A stretch of 64,000 bases of DNA from Peptostreptococcus canis. Its GTDB lineage: Bacteria; Bacillota; Clostridia; Peptostreptococcales; Peptostreptococcaceae. Shown one piece after another: positions 18,573-28,519 of the stretch (within the stretch, counting starts at the first letter, position 1; the number at the start of each line of letters is the position of its first letter). The notes below the pieces were generated by a model. That model was given only the letters and a program-made list of their open reading frames with translations, was not told where the DNA came from and did no database searches. The DNA is taken from assembly GCF_014229965.1 (NCBI RefSeq), contig NZ_JABGBW010000002.1, positions 62,001-126,000 on the forward strand, given 5' to 3'. A program made the translations under genes and the position numbers.

Positions 18573-18920
18573 TTATTTACTATCATTTTCTAATATTATG
18601 TATTCATCTCGTTTTTTTGTATTGAGTTCATCATAAGAATCTTCCTCAAATTCGTTATCAAACCCATCTCGTTCATCTAAATAATCGTCGTGCAAATCGA
18701 TATCCTGTTCAATTGCTTTATTTATTATTAAATCATCGACCATATCTCTAAGTTCTTCTAACTCTTCAATTTCCATATCTTCTACCATTATTTCTTCTTC
18801 ATCAAAATCTAAATGATGTTTAAGAAAGTCCTTAATTTCTTCCTCATTGTTTTTATATACTTTATAACCGATAGCGCCGGCTACAGTGCCTAATAAAGCA
18901 CCTGTTATAAATTTTTTCAT
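18573..18920 (-). CDS. Small membrane-anchored acidic protein
   Basis: 115 residues. The N-terminal glycine-rich hydrophobic segment (about 4-22, GALLGTVAGAIGY) looks like a single membrane anchor of the YtxH kind. The rest is strongly acidic (runs such as DFDEEE and EELEEL) and probably helical, then disordered. No enzyme motif is visible. AGGAGGAACATT precedes the ATG. It starts 40 bases after the alpha/beta hydrolase stop and is probably cotranscribed with it. Function unknown. Confidence 0.7.
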   Translation of the reverse strand: MKKFITGALLGTVAGAIGYKVYKNNEEEIKDFLKHHLDFDEEEIMVEDMEIEELEELRDMVDDLIINKAIEQDIDLHDDYLDERDGFDNEFEEDSYDELNTKKRDEYIILENDSK

Positions 18921-18960
18921 AATGTTCCTCCTTAAATATTAATTATTCGTTCTAAATACA

Positions 18961-19722
18961 TTATACGTAATTTTGTTTTTCATTTCCAATTTCTAAGTCA
19001 CATTCATGAAGAAAATCCACTGGATTTTCAAAAATATACTGCATATGACTCATTCCTTCCAAAATCCTAATTTCTCCCGACTTCAACTCCTTTATTTCGG
19101 GCAAATTAATTTTTGATTTGTCTTTCTCACCAAATAAAAATCTTACTGTAGTACCTTCCCTATATAATTCAGATGGTAATACATAATCATAACAAGAATA
19201 AGCTAAATTCTTTATCGTTTTCTTATCCATATCATTATAGACTTTCAAACAATACTCCTCATCATCCTTGCTTATATATTTATATTTATCATAATTATCA
19301 AATGCTTCAAATCCTTTTTTCTTAAATGTTTTAACCATTTTTTTCATCTCATGATACAACATCATACCATAAATCTTACTACATTTTAGTGCAGGTGAGT
19401 CCAAAGCAGCTTTATCAATTTTTAAGGATTGATCTTTTAAAATTTCGAATGCTACTGAAGAACCATAAGATGATCCCAGTATAAAATGAATATGAGAAAT
19501 ACCATTTTTTTTCAACCAATCTACAATTTGATCCGCCTGTCTCCTCGTAGAAATAAATTCAGAGTGGGGAAAAGTCAGACCATCAAGATGAGGAACAATT
19601 ACATAATAATCATCTTCTATCAAAGGTAATATTGATCTATAACTAGTGATACCCGGATAAAAAATACTATGTATTAATAATATCACTGGCTTATCTGGAT
19701 TACCGAATGTATCTACTTTCAT
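18961..19722 (-). CDS. Alpha/beta hydrolase
   Basis: 253 residues from the ATG at 19722, chosen because GGAGG lies five bases before it; the TTG four codons upstream overlaps that site. The fold is a cytoplasmic alpha/beta hydrolase: oxyanion region LLIHSIFYPG, nucleophile elbow GSSYGSS, acid in FGEKDKS and catalytic His in GMSHMQYIFENP. No leader peptide is present. The substrate is unknown. It may share a transcript with the small acidic protein gene downstream. Confidence 0.85.
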   Translation of the reverse strand: MKVDTFGNPDKPVILLIHSIFYPGITSYRSILPLIEDDYYVIVPHLDGLTFPHSEFISTRRQADQIVDWLKKNGISHIHFILGSSYGSSVAFEILKDQSLKIDKAALDSPALKCSKIYGMMLYHEMKKMVKTFKKKGFEAFDNYDKYKYISKDDEEYCLKVYNDMDKKTIKNLAYSCYDYVLPSELYREGTTVRFLFGEKDKSKINLPEIKELKSGEIRILEGMSHMQYIFENPVDFLHECDLEIGNEKQNYV

Positions 19723-19961
19723 TTTTTCCTCCAAAGTTCTATATCATATTTATGAGTCTATACGCACTAAATAATAATTAAATATTGCCATAAACACATT
19801 ATCTGTCCAATAATATACAACTATGACAACGAAAAGTCAATTTAACTTTAAATAATGATTTGTTAAATAATTTTCTTGCAATATATATACCAAAAACATT
19901 AAAATATGATTCCTAAATGAGTTATAAATCAATACAAATTTCATTTTTATTCAAAATTTTT

Positions 19962-21368
19962 TTATTTATTATTTTTATTGTTCTTTTTCTTACTCTTTTT
20001 ATTTTTTTTAGAATTATCAATAAAATTTATCAGTTTTAACATCCAAGATTCATTAATAATCTGAGGACCTCTTCCATTTAAATAAAGGAGTAAAAATAAC
20101 TTTCCTTCAACAGATTCAAAAAAGTATTTTTCGTCTTCATCTTCGCTTATTATAATATAGTCAAGATCATCATCCATTTTATTTAATATATTTGCCCCTT
20201 TATTCAAAATAAATGATTTTATCAGTTTGTAATTTTCTTCAATCGCTCCGCTATGTATATAAAAATTTTTATTAGTATACTTTATAAATTTATCTTTCGA
20301 ATCATCATAAAAGAAATTTGGATTGAAACCATTATCATATATATCTTTTAACTCGGATAGTGATAAAACTCTTATTAATTGTTTTGAAGCTATACTTAAT
20401 AACATTTCAATCTCTTCTTTGCATTTACCATCAGAATTAATATCTATAATATCTACATCCTCTTTAATTATTATATAATCGGTATTACTATATATCTTTT
20501 TATCATATTTAATATCACATTCTGAGAATATAGAATTTATATCAGATATATCTGTGTTTGATAAATACTCTGAAAGATATATAGATTTATCTTCAAAAAT
20601 TTCTTCCAAATTTCCTATATTAAGTAAATATCCTTTAATATCTTTCCAGTTAGATTTATTAAATTGTTTTATAATTTTCTTTCTATTACTAATTTCCTGT
20701 TGTTTGATATTGTTTTCAATCCAGTCAGAGTATTTTTTTATGTTTTTATTTGAATTCCCTTTTAAAATATAACTTTTCATTTTTTCAAAACATAAATATG
20801 TTCTATAAGCATCTGATCTTGCTCTATGTGTTGATTTATTTTCAATATCAAATTTTTTACATAAATTAATCAATGAATATTCAGTTTCATATAAGTAAAT
20901 ACCTAATTCAAAAGTATCTATAAAATCAGCTTCAAAATTACGTTTGAGAATTCTATTAAAAGCATTATTAATTAACATAAAATCATTTGGAACTCCATGT
21001 CCGACGATAACACTATCATCTATAAAATTAGCAAAATCTGTAATTACTTTCTTTTCTTCTTTTGCCTGATGTATCATACTGTTAGAAATTCCTGTAAGCT
21101 TTTCTATAAACTCATCAATATAATATATCTTTAAATTCTTCTCTATCTCATATGATAAAACTTTTGATTGACTATAGTCAACTAACCTGTATTCAGGAGG
21201 TTTAACTAATTCATTAAACTCTGATACTATATCACCATTTTTAATTTTTATCGCACTTAACTCTATTATATAATTGTATTCTGAACATCCTGTTGCCTCT
21301 AAATCGATTACCACATATTCATCAGGTATGCTTTTCGAAAATACACTATTTTCTATTATATATGACAA
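19962..21368 (-). CDS. DnaQ/DEDDh-type 3'-5' exonuclease domain protein
   Basis: 468 residues. The first ~200 form an RNase T/DnaQ exonuclease domain with the DEDDh residues: D and E in VIDLEATG, D in VGHGVPNDF, and H/D in HRARSDAYRT. The remaining 260 residues are low-complexity, rich in Asp, Ile and Lys, with no recognised domain, and end in a Lys/Asn tail. It likely removes nucleotides from single-stranded DNA or RNA; a repair or editing role is inference. TGCTATAAT (an extended -10, 21400-21408) lies upstream. It is divergent from the yihY-like gene. Confidence 0.82.
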   Translation of the reverse strand: MSYIIENSVFSKSIPDEYVVIDLEATGCSEYNYIIELSAIKIKNGDIVSEFNELVKPPEYRLVDYSQSKVLSYEIEKNLKIYYIDEFIEKLTGISNSMIHQAKEEKKVITDFANFIDDSVIVGHGVPNDFMLINNAFNRILKRNFEADFIDTFELGIYLYETEYSLINLCKKFDIENKSTHRARSDAYRTYLCFEKMKSYILKGNSNKNIKKYSDWIENNIKQQEISNRKKIIKQFNKSNWKDIKGYLLNIGNLEEIFEDKSIYLSEYLSNTDISDINSIFSECDIKYDKKIYSNTDYIIIKEDVDIIDINSDGKCKEEIEMLLSIASKQLIRVLSLSELKDIYDNGFNPNFFYDDSKDKFIKYTNKNFYIHSGAIEENYKLIKSFILNKGANILNKMDDDLDYIIISEDEDEKYFFESVEGKLFLLLYLNGRGPQIINESWMLKLINFIDNSKKNKKSKKKNNKNNK

Positions 21369-21490
21369 CTAGTTTCCTCCTTTCATTGTCTATAAATAAA
21401 TTATAGCATAAATATACTATAATTGTATTATCTTTATCTAGCTTATAGTACCTAAAATATGGTATTATTGAAAAAAGGAGGTCTCTTTTT

Positions 21491-22354
21491 ATGCTGAAGA
21501 AGATGAAAAACTATTTAAAAGTGATATTGCCGGTAATTGGACGATTTAACGTTCCAGATATGTATTCCAGATCAGCTGAAATCGCTTTTTATCTAACTAT
21601 CACAATTTTTCCAACCTTGATATTTATAATATGTGCTTTGGCATATATACCTGGATTAGATGTGCTTTTGAACAGTAAAAATTTTGTTCAAATAGTCCCA
21701 AAAGATGCCTTATTAATTATACAAAGTATAGTTAACTCAGCAGTCGAAAATAAAAGTATTGAATTGCTTATATTTTCCTTTTTACTAGCAACTTGGACTG
21801 CCTCAAAAGCTGTTAAGTCAATTATAAAAGGTCAAAATATGGCTTTTGGATTTATAGAAAACAGAAATTTCTTTTTACTTAATCTTATTTCAATGGTTTA
21901 TGCTGTTGGATTTTTTGTAATGACAATATTATCAATAGGACTATTGGTATATGGTAAAAAAATAAATATATTCTTCAATACAACACTAGGATATCATGCC
22001 ATTTTATATTTGCTATTTAATATTTTGAGATTTTTACTACCTATAGTATCTATGACCTATATATTTTTAAATTTATTTACACTCTCTCCCTGTGGAGAAC
22101 TTAAGTATAGAGAAACATTGCCAGGTTCTATTATTACAACGATATTATGGCTTATTTTTTCATTTTTCTACTCATTTTATGCAAATTACTTCAATTCATC
22201 AAAACAAATATATGGGAATATATCAACAATTATAGTATTAATGACTTGGCTATACTTTTGTAGTATGTCTGTTACTATTGGATATAAAATAAATGCAATA
22301 TTATATTTTCAAAGAAAAATAGAGCAGAAAAACAGTAGTTCTAAAGTGAGATAG
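21491..22354 (+). CDS. YihY/BrkB family membrane protein
   Basis: 287 residues with six predicted membrane helices. The family pattern is clear: SRSAEIAFYLTITIFPTLIF in the first helix, LPGSIITTILWLIFSFFYSFYAN in the fifth, and YGNISTIIVLMTWLYFCSM at the end. The family was once called RNase BN in error; no nuclease activity is expected and the transport role is undetermined. AAAGGAGG stands just before the ATG. It is one of the few plus-strand genes and runs convergently into the phosphoglucomutase gene. Confidence 0.9.
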   Translation: MLKKMKNYLKVILPVIGRFNVPDMYSRSAEIAFYLTITIFPTLIFIICALAYIPGLDVLLNSKNFVQIVPKDALLIIQSIVNSAVENKSIELLIFSFLLATWTASKAVKSIIKGQNMAFGFIENRNFFLLNLISMVYAVGFFVMTILSIGLLVYGKKINIFFNTTLGYHAILYLLFNILRFLLPIVSMTYIFLNLFTLSPCGELKYRETLPGSIITTILWLIFSFFYSFYANYFNSSKQIYGNISTIIVLMTWLYFCSMSVTIGYKINAILYFQRKIEQKNSSSKVR

Positions 22355-22406
22355 TATAATAGTATAATAATTTACAATACAATATTATATTATTTGGTAA
22401 AATTTT

Positions 22407-22446
22407 AGTGGTTATTATCAAATTATGAAAAATGATAATAACCACT
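22407..22446. terminator. Bidirectional terminator between yihY-like and phosphoglucomutase genes
   Basis: A perfect 14-base inverted repeat (AGTGGTTATTATCA) with a 12-base AT loop is flanked by T and A runs, between two convergent stops. Confidence 0.8.
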
Positions 22447-22455
22447 TTTAAATAA

Positions 22456-24150
22456 TTATTTTATAGATTCTACTATATTTAGAAAATACTTATCTAATTT
22501 ATCTAGTTTTGATGTAGCAATTGAATCATCTAAATTATAAGTTCCAATGTATATCTTTATCTTTGGTTCTGTTCCTGAAGGTCTAAATGCAATCCACGAC
22601 TTATCTTCCAAAACATATTTCAATACATTTGATTTAGGAAATCCCTCAACCCCTGATTGAAAATCAAGTCTTTCAATTATTTTCAAGTTATCAATATCAT
22701 CATGAATATTATTTCTTAAATAAGACATTATTCTATCTATTTTTTCTCCGCCTTCTTTTCCTTCCAAGTATATAGAAGTAGTTTTCTCTCTATAATATCC
22801 ATATTTATCATATAAATCTATTAAACCTTCATACAATGTTTTCCCTTTGCTTCTGTAGTAAAGGGCCATTTCAGCAATTAATAAAGTCGCTGTAACAGCA
22901 TCTTTATCTCTACATTGCTCACCTATTAAATATCCATAACTTTCTTCATAACCAATAATGAAAGTTTTTGATCCATCTTTTTTATACTGAGTCATTTTAT
23001 CACCAAGAAATTTAAAACCAGTCAGTATACTCACTACTTCAACTCCCAACATTTTTGCAATATCAGAACCGAATTCAGAAGTCACAACAGTCTTAATCAT
23101 GCACGAGTTTTCAGGAAGCCTACCTAAGTTTTTTAGTCCAGATAATACATATTCAGTGAGCAAGCCTCCAATTTGATTGCCGGTAAGTAAAATAACTTCT
23201 CCATTTAAATTTCTGACTGCTACTCCCACCCTATCACAATCCGGATCGTTAGCTATTAATATATCTGCATTTTCAGATTTTAGCAATTCTATTCCCCTAG
23301 TCAATGCTACACTTTCTTCAGGGTTTGGGGTTTTTATACCTGCAAAATCAGGATCAGGCATTTCTTCTTCAGGTACTGTAATTACATTTTTAAAACCCGA
23401 GTCCTTTAATACTTTTAATACAGGAACTCTTCCCGTTCCACAAAGAGGTGTATAAATCACTTTGAAATCAGTTCCATAATCATAGATTAACTCTTTCCTT
23501 ATTATATTTTTTTTGACTTCCTTTATAAATTTTTCATCAATACTCTTATCTAAAAGTACCATTTTTTTTCTGTCACTTTCTTTAAACAAAGGAATATCGG
23601 TAAATTTTTTCACGTTATTAATTTCATTTAGCACATCAGTTGCAACATCAGGCATAATTTGTGCACCATTTTCACCATAAACTTTATATCCATTATAGTT
23701 TTGAGGATTATGACTCGCAGTAATTACAATCCCACCAATACAGTTTAATTCCATAACAGAAAAAGATAACATTGGCGTAGTTCTTAAATCATCAAAGTAG
23801 TATACTTTCATTCCGGCAGCAGCAATCGTTTCACATGCTTCCATACAAAACTCTCTAGACATATGTCTATTATCATGTGCAATTACAATACCTCTTTCTG
23901 CTGCATCATCATGATTTTTTAAAAAGTAGTTTGCAAGTCCATAAGAAGTTTTTCTTACAATATACTTATTCATTCTATTAGTACCAGCTTCTAATATACC
24001 TCTTAATCCTGCTGTGCCAAACTCCAAATCTTTGTAAAATCTATCTTCTATTTCTTTTTCATCATCTTTAATACTTTCCAATTCTTTTTTTGTTTCATCA
24101 TCAAAATATGGAGAAGTTAACCATTCATTGTACAAATCTAAATATTTCAT
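22456..24150 (-). CDS. Phosphoglucomutase/phosphomannomutase (alpha-D-phosphohexomutase)
   Basis: 564 residues from the ATG at 24150, which has GAGGAGG at the right distance. The longer frame to 24249 adds 33 residues with no ribosome binding site, and the family start matches MKYLDLYNEWL. Active-site Ser is in TASHNPQNYNGYKVYG, the metal loop is DPDCDRVGV, the sugar loop GYEESYG and the phosphate-binding loop RPSGTEPKIKIY. It interconverts hexose 1- and 6-phosphates for glycogen and envelope sugar precursors. Its length fits Firmicute PgcA-type enzymes. It stands alone after the AGCS terminator. Confidence 0.94.
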   Translation of the reverse strand: MKYLDLYNEWLTSPYFDDETKKELESIKDDEKEIEDRFYKDLEFGTAGLRGILEAGTNRMNKYIVRKTSYGLANYFLKNHDDAAERGIVIAHDNRHMSREFCMEACETIAAAGMKVYYFDDLRTTPMLSFSVMELNCIGGIVITASHNPQNYNGYKVYGENGAQIMPDVATDVLNEINNVKKFTDIPLFKESDRKKMVLLDKSIDEKFIKEVKKNIIRKELIYDYGTDFKVIYTPLCGTGRVPVLKVLKDSGFKNVITVPEEEMPDPDFAGIKTPNPEESVALTRGIELLKSENADILIANDPDCDRVGVAVRNLNGEVILLTGNQIGGLLTEYVLSGLKNLGRLPENSCMIKTVVTSEFGSDIAKMLGVEVVSILTGFKFLGDKMTQYKKDGSKTFIIGYEESYGYLIGEQCRDKDAVTATLLIAEMALYYRSKGKTLYEGLIDLYDKYGYYREKTTSIYLEGKEGGEKIDRIMSYLRNNIHDDIDNLKIIERLDFQSGVEGFPKSNVLKYVLEDKSWIAFRPSGTEPKIKIYIGTYNLDDSIATSKLDKLDKYFLNIVESIK

Positions 24151-24230
24151 AATATACCTCCTCAAAGTTATTAATAGATTATCTCTATAATCATATTGTA
24201 AACTTAATCTATGTATTAGTAAAGTATAAT

Positions 24231-24272
24231 AATTAGAAAACGAGCACACAATTTTGTACTCGTTTTCTAATT
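24231..24272 (-). terminator. Terminator of the AGCS symporter gene
   Basis: An inverted repeat of about 18 bases (AATTAGAAAACGAG core, one mismatch) lies between the symporter stop and the phosphoglucomutase start. Confidence 0.75.
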
Positions 24273-24293
24273 ATTATATTCAATAAATATGAC

Positions 24294-25742
24294 TTATTTA
24301 TTTTCCCACATTTTTATAATTCCACTTATCTCTGGGATTGTGTTTTTATGGAAAGTAGGCTTAGATATACCTTTCTTTTTCTGTTCCGAATAATCTGTAA
24401 GAGCTGCATATGCATATTTCCCTAAAATTAATATAACTATTAGGTTTAAAATTGACATCAATGCCATAAATAAATCAGCTAGATTCCAAACCACTTCCAT
24501 TTTAACTAATGAACCGTAAAATACAAATAAACATACTAGAGTTCTAACTATATTAAGAATTATCTTTTCTACAGCTGATTCTTTTTTCTCAACCATAAAC
24601 TGTATATTTGATTCTCCATAATAATAATTACCTACAATTGAAGAGAAAGCAAATAGGAATATACACACTGATAAGAATATACCTCCAAAAGGTCCTAAAT
24701 GATGAATAAGAACTTCTTGTGCTAATAATATACCTTCATTTGAACTTGCTGCATATCCATTGAAAAGTAATACCATAAATGCAGTACAACTACAAATAAT
24801 TATTGTATCTGTAAAAACGCCTAATGACTGAATTAACCCTTGAGCAACAGGATGAGAAACATCAGCAGTAGCAGAAGCATTTGGCGCAGAACCCATACCT
24901 GCCTCATTAGAAAATAGTCCTCTTTTAGCACCAGTTAATAAAGTAGCCATTATTCCTGCTCCAGTACCGGCAACAAACTGTTGAGGATTAAACGCGCCTA
25001 CAACTATATCTCTAATCACTCCTGGAACAGAACCAATATTCATTATAATTATTATTAATGCAATCAAAATATATAGTACAGCAAACACAGGAACAATTAT
25101 TTCAGAAACTTTAGAAATTCTATGAACTCCACCAAATATAACTAATCCAGTGATGATAGTAAGTGCTATACCAAACACCATTCTGTTTAGCCCGAATGAA
25201 CTATTTAAAGCAATCGACATTGTATTTGCCTGTACTGCATTAAATACAAATGCATAAGTAATAGTAATAAGTATTGCAAATATAATTCCTAACCATCTTG
25301 CATTTAAAGCCTGTTCCATATAATATGCTGGTCCACCTTTTGTTGCAGTACCATTTGGTACTTTAAATATCTGTGCAAGTGTTGCCTCAACAAAAGCGGA
25401 TGCAGAACCAATAAGTGCTATCAACCACATCCAGAATATTGCCCCCGGTCCTCCACCAACTATCGCTAAAGCAATACCAGCAATATTTCCAGTACCTACT
25501 CTTGACGCAGTACTTATACAAAAAGCACCAAATGAAGAAATACCACCTTTTTTCTTGGCATCTTTCATATTTTCTGTATCTACTAACAATTTGAACTGTT
25601 CGCCAAAAAATCTAAACTGTACAAATCTAGTTCTAATCGTAAAATAGATACCTATACCAACAAGCATTACAATTAACACTTTTGACCACAATACATCACT
25701 CAGTGACATTGCAGCATTGTAAATCGAGTTAAAAAATTCCAT
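24294..25742 (-). CDS. Sodium:alanine/glycine symporter (AGCS family)
   Basis: 482 residues with about eleven membrane helices. The family signature is SFGAFCISTASRVGTGNIAG near residue 70, followed by GGPGAIFWMW, ATKGGPAYYMEQAL and ATLLTGAKRGLFSNEAGMGSAPNASA. It couples uptake of alanine or glycine to sodium. No glycine riboswitch is visible in the 269 bases upstream, although many AGCS genes have one. Single-gene unit with its own terminator. Confidence 0.95.
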   Translation of the reverse strand: MEFFNSIYNAAMSLSDVLWSKVLIVMLVGIGIYFTIRTRFVQFRFFGEQFKLLVDTENMKDAKKKGGISSFGAFCISTASRVGTGNIAGIALAIVGGGPGAIFWMWLIALIGSASAFVEATLAQIFKVPNGTATKGGPAYYMEQALNARWLGIIFAILITITYAFVFNAVQANTMSIALNSSFGLNRMVFGIALTIITGLVIFGGVHRISKVSEIIVPVFAVLYILIALIIIIMNIGSVPGVIRDIVVGAFNPQQFVAGTGAGIMATLLTGAKRGLFSNEAGMGSAPNASATADVSHPVAQGLIQSLGVFTDTIIICSCTAFMVLLFNGYAASSNEGILLAQEVLIHHLGPFGGIFLSVCIFLFAFSSIVGNYYYGESNIQFMVEKKESAVEKIILNIVRTLVCLFVFYGSLVKMEVVWNLADLFMALMSILNLIVILILGKYAYAALTDYSEQKKKGISKPTFHKNTIPEISGIIKMWENK

Positions 25743-25963
25743 GATCCCCTCCTATAATACCTAATGAATTTTGTTAAAATGAAATTTTATTTATTATTTC
25801 ATTCATATTTACTCTTTATTATACAGTATTTATACTCGATATTCAACAAGAAATGAATAATATACTTTTTAAATTTCATTATTCTTTTTTATCTATAAAT
25901 TGAAATTTTTATTTTTTTACTGTCTTTTTATTAAACCCTTCACAAATATTAGCTATGTAAAAA

Positions 25964-25985
25964 AAGCATACCTAAAGGTATGCTT
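25964..25985 (-). terminator. Terminator of trxA
   Basis: A perfect 10-bp stem AAGCATACCT/AGGTATGCTT with a two-base loop is followed on the minus strand by seven T. Confidence 0.88.
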
Positions 25986-26011
25986 AAATGTTTAAATTAT
26001 TAACCACATAT

Positions 26012-26329
26012 TTATTTTATTGAATTTAAAGCTGAAGTTATTTTTTCTTTTGGCATAAAACCGATTTCTCTTTTCACCTCTACTCCATCTTTGAAGAATA
26101 TAACAGTGGGTACAGTGCTTACACCAAATTCCTGTGCTATATCCATACTCTGATCAACATCTACCTTTGCAAAGAATGCTTCATTTTTCAATTCTTCTGC
26201 AACATCTGAAAATACTGGTCCTAGCATATTACAAGGCCCACACCACGTCGCGAAGAAATCTATAACTGCAATTCCTTTTTCTTCTTTTACATTTTTTACA
26301 AATTCTTGAGAACTAATTACTTTTGCCAT
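26012..26329 (-). CDS. trxA: Thioredoxin
   Basis: 105 residues, the normal length. The redox motif is WCGPC with Cys30 and Cys33, the cis-Pro is in VSTVPTVIFF, and the buried Asp is in VIDFFATWC. It reduces protein disulfides in the cytoplasm. No thioredoxin reductase gene lies nearby. It has its own terminator and lies 85 bases after the histidine kinase stop. GGAGGAAAAA before the ATG supports the start. Confidence 0.96.
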   Translation of the reverse strand: MAKVISSQEFVKNVKEEKGIAVIDFFATWCGPCNMLGPVFSDVAEELKNEAFFAKVDVDQSMDIAQEFGVSTVPTVIFFKDGVEVKREIGFMPKEKITSALNSIK

Positions 26330-26414
26330 TTTTTTTCCTCCGTTATTATTAATTTATTATATTATGTTATTACCATAAAATAACTTTTTCAAACAATTTT
26401 TATAAATTAATCAT

Positions 26415-27728
26415 TTATTCAACTGAATTTAAATGTTTTTTTGCTTCTTTTTTATCTCTGACTTTTGAGTTTTTATCTTTCATATTTTTCTTCTTATCAG
26501 GTTTTCCTCTTGGTATATCTATAATGAACTTAGTGCCTTCTCCAAGTTTAGATCTTACCTTTATATTACCACCAATTGTTTTTGTTATCAATTTTGATAT
26601 AGATAATCCTATTCCGGAACCTTCAATATCTGTTGCTCTAACTGAGTCACTTCTAAAAAATCTTTCAAAAATATGTTTCTGATCTTTTTCAGATATCCCT
26701 ATGCCTGTATCAGCAACTACAAGATGAATTCTGTCTCTAGATCTTTCATAAGCTGATACCTCTATAATATCACTTTCTTCTGTGTATTTAAAGGCATTGT
26801 CAACTAATATTCTCAAAAGTTGCATTACTTTATTTCTGTCGGAACAAATATTTTTATTTTTCATTTTAATACTATATTTAAATTCCTTGTTTTGATAATC
26901 CGCAATTTCGACATATCCATCATAAATTTCTTTAAAAAGTTCTTCAATATCAAATTCTTCTCTGTTAACAGATACTATCGACTCTTCTTTTGTAAGAGAC
27001 AACAATTCACTTATCATCTTTTTTAATTGTCTTGTTTCTCTCATTGCCACAGCAACAGTTTCAGCTTCTTCCTCAACAGTCGAATTTGGAGTTTTAAGTA
27101 ATGATTCAAGTTTAGACTGTATTATAGAAACCGGTGTTCTGAGTTCGTGAGAGGCATCTTGTACAAATTTAACTTGATTATTCCACGATACCTCTATTGG
27201 TTTAAGAGCTTTTTTGGATAAATATTTACTAATTAAATATACCGGCAATAATGATAATAAATCTGCACTTATCAACAAAGCTACTAGATGGCTAAGTGTT
27301 TCTTTTTCAGAGTCTATATTCCGCATTATTCTAAATCTAAAACCATTTTCTGTTGCATAAGCAGTTCTAAAATTGTATCCACTATATTTTTCAAAATAAA
27401 AACCATTTTCTGTTTTATTCTCATCTGTAGGTACTTTTCCGCTAAAATATCTATTTTGAGTATAATATCTCACAGAATCACCCTCATATATATATACTAT
27501 ATCTTTTGGATCTTGTAATACAATCGGATCAAGTATTGAATCTTTATTAAACTGATTGCTAATAAAGTGATACTCATCTATCAAAGCTCTATCTAATGTC
27601 CTATATAAATTAGATTTAAAATAACTATATATAAAAAGACTCATCAATATCATAAAAAGTTGAACTACAAGCAATATATTTAAAATCAACTTTTTTCTGG
27701 TCTTTACAAATACATTATTATTTATCAT
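26415..27728 (-). CDS. Sensor histidine kinase
   Basis: 437 residues. TM1 is at about 13-35, an extracellular region of about 110 residues follows, and TM2 is at about 147-168. HisKA has the phosphoacceptor His194 in DASHELRTPVSI. The ATPase motifs are LVDNAFKYTEE, ADTGIGISEKDQ and GSGIGLSI. No clear HAMP domain lies between TM2 and HisKA. The chain ends in a Lys-rich tail. It overlaps the response regulator stop by 11 bases, so they form a coupled pair. Signal and targets are unknown. Confidence 0.92.
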   Translation of the reverse strand: MINNNVFVKTRKKLILNILLVVQLFMILMSLFIYSYFKSNLYRTLDRALIDEYHFISNQFNKDSILDPIVLQDPKDIVYIYEGDSVRYYTQNRYFSGKVPTDENKTENGFYFEKYSGYNFRTAYATENGFRFRIMRNIDSEKETLSHLVALLISADLLSLLPVYLISKYLSKKALKPIEVSWNNQVKFVQDASHELRTPVSIIQSKLESLLKTPNSTVEEEAETVAVAMRETRQLKKMISELLSLTKEESIVSVNREEFDIEELFKEIYDGYVEIADYQNKEFKYSIKMKNKNICSDRNKVMQLLRILVDNAFKYTEESDIIEVSAYERSRDRIHLVVADTGIGISEKDQKHIFERFFRSDSVRATDIEGSGIGLSISKLITKTIGGNIKVRSKLGEGTKFIIDIPRGKPDKKKNMKDKNSKVRDKKEAKKHLNSVE

Positions 27729-28389
27729 CCAATATATACCCGACCTTTCTCTTCGTTTTTATATATTTATCATAATCGTACTTTGATAATTTCTTTCTAA
27801 GATTACTTACATATACTTCTACTATTTCTATAGTAGCATCTGAATCTATTCCCCATATTCTATCATATATCTGTTCTTTTAATAATATTGATCCTTTGTT
27901 AAGGACAAAATATTCCAATAGTTTAAACTGTTTATTTTGTAATTCTAATTCTTCATCATATATATAGACAGTATTTTTTTCTGAATCTATTTTCAAATCT
28001 TTAAATTCAAGATATTTGTTATCTTTTATACGCCCATTTGTTCTTAATATGGCAAAAGTTCTAGCTACTAACTCATCCATATAAAAAGGCTTTGTCAAAT
28101 AGTCATTAGCTCCTAATGTAAATGCCTCCATTTTGTCATCCAAACTTTCTTTCGCTGTTAATATAAGTATTGGAGTATCAATACCTGATTTTCTAGCTTC
28201 TTTTAAAATAGTTATTCCATCCATATTGGGTAGCATTAAGTCCAAAATAACTAAATCATATATACCTTGAGATATCAAATAAAGTCCTTCTTCTCCATCT
28301 GTACAGGTTTCAACCTCAAAATGTTTGGACAGCTCTTTTTTCATATCTGATTGTAAAGTTTTATTATCTTCAATTATTAATATTTTCAT
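27718..28389 (-). CDS. OmpR/PhoB family response regulator
   Basis: 223 residues from the ATG at 28389, which has AAAGGAG eight bases upstream; the TTG six codons earlier lies in the middle of that site and is rejected. Receiver phosphoacceptor is Asp50 in VILDLMLPN with the switch Lys in YLTKPF. The winged-helix domain has IWGIDSDATIEIVEVYVSNLRKKL. It is coupled to the kinase that follows. The 130-base gap to the divergent Lys-rich protein gene carries both promoters. Confidence 0.94.
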   Translation of the reverse strand: MKILIIEDNKTLQSDMKKELSKHFEVETCTDGEEGLYLISQGIYDLVILDLMLPNMDGITILKEARKSGIDTPILILTAKESLDDKMEAFTLGANDYLTKPFYMDELVARTFAILRTNGRIKDNKYLEFKDLKIDSEKNTVYIYDEELELQNKQFKLLEYFVLNKGSILLKEQIYDRIWGIDSDATIEIVEVYVSNLRKKLSKYDYDKYIKTKRKVGYILDDK

Positions 28390-28465
28390 AGTTATATCTC
28401 CTTTCAAAATCCATCATATATATAATATTAACATAATAAACAAACTAATTACAACATTTCATTTC

Positions 28466-28495
28466 TTGAAATACTTATGTCTATCATGCTATAAT
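28466..28495 (+). promoter_or_regulatory. Promoter of the Lys-rich RHH-like gene
   Basis: The -35 TTGAAA (28466-28471) and -10 TATAAT (28490-28495) are 18 bases apart and end 24 bases before the ATG. Confidence 0.65.
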
Positions 28496-28519
28496 TATTA
28501 TAAAAATGAGGTGATATTT

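Noticed and set aside
24151-24249. Upstream extension of the phosphoglucomutase frame
   Set aside because: No ribosome binding site, sequence unlike the family, and a well-placed GAGGAGG serves the ATG at 24150.
25743-26011. Possible glycine riboswitch ahead of the AGCS gene
   Set aside because: No tandem glycine aptamer core was found; the region holds only AT-rich sequence and the trxA terminator.
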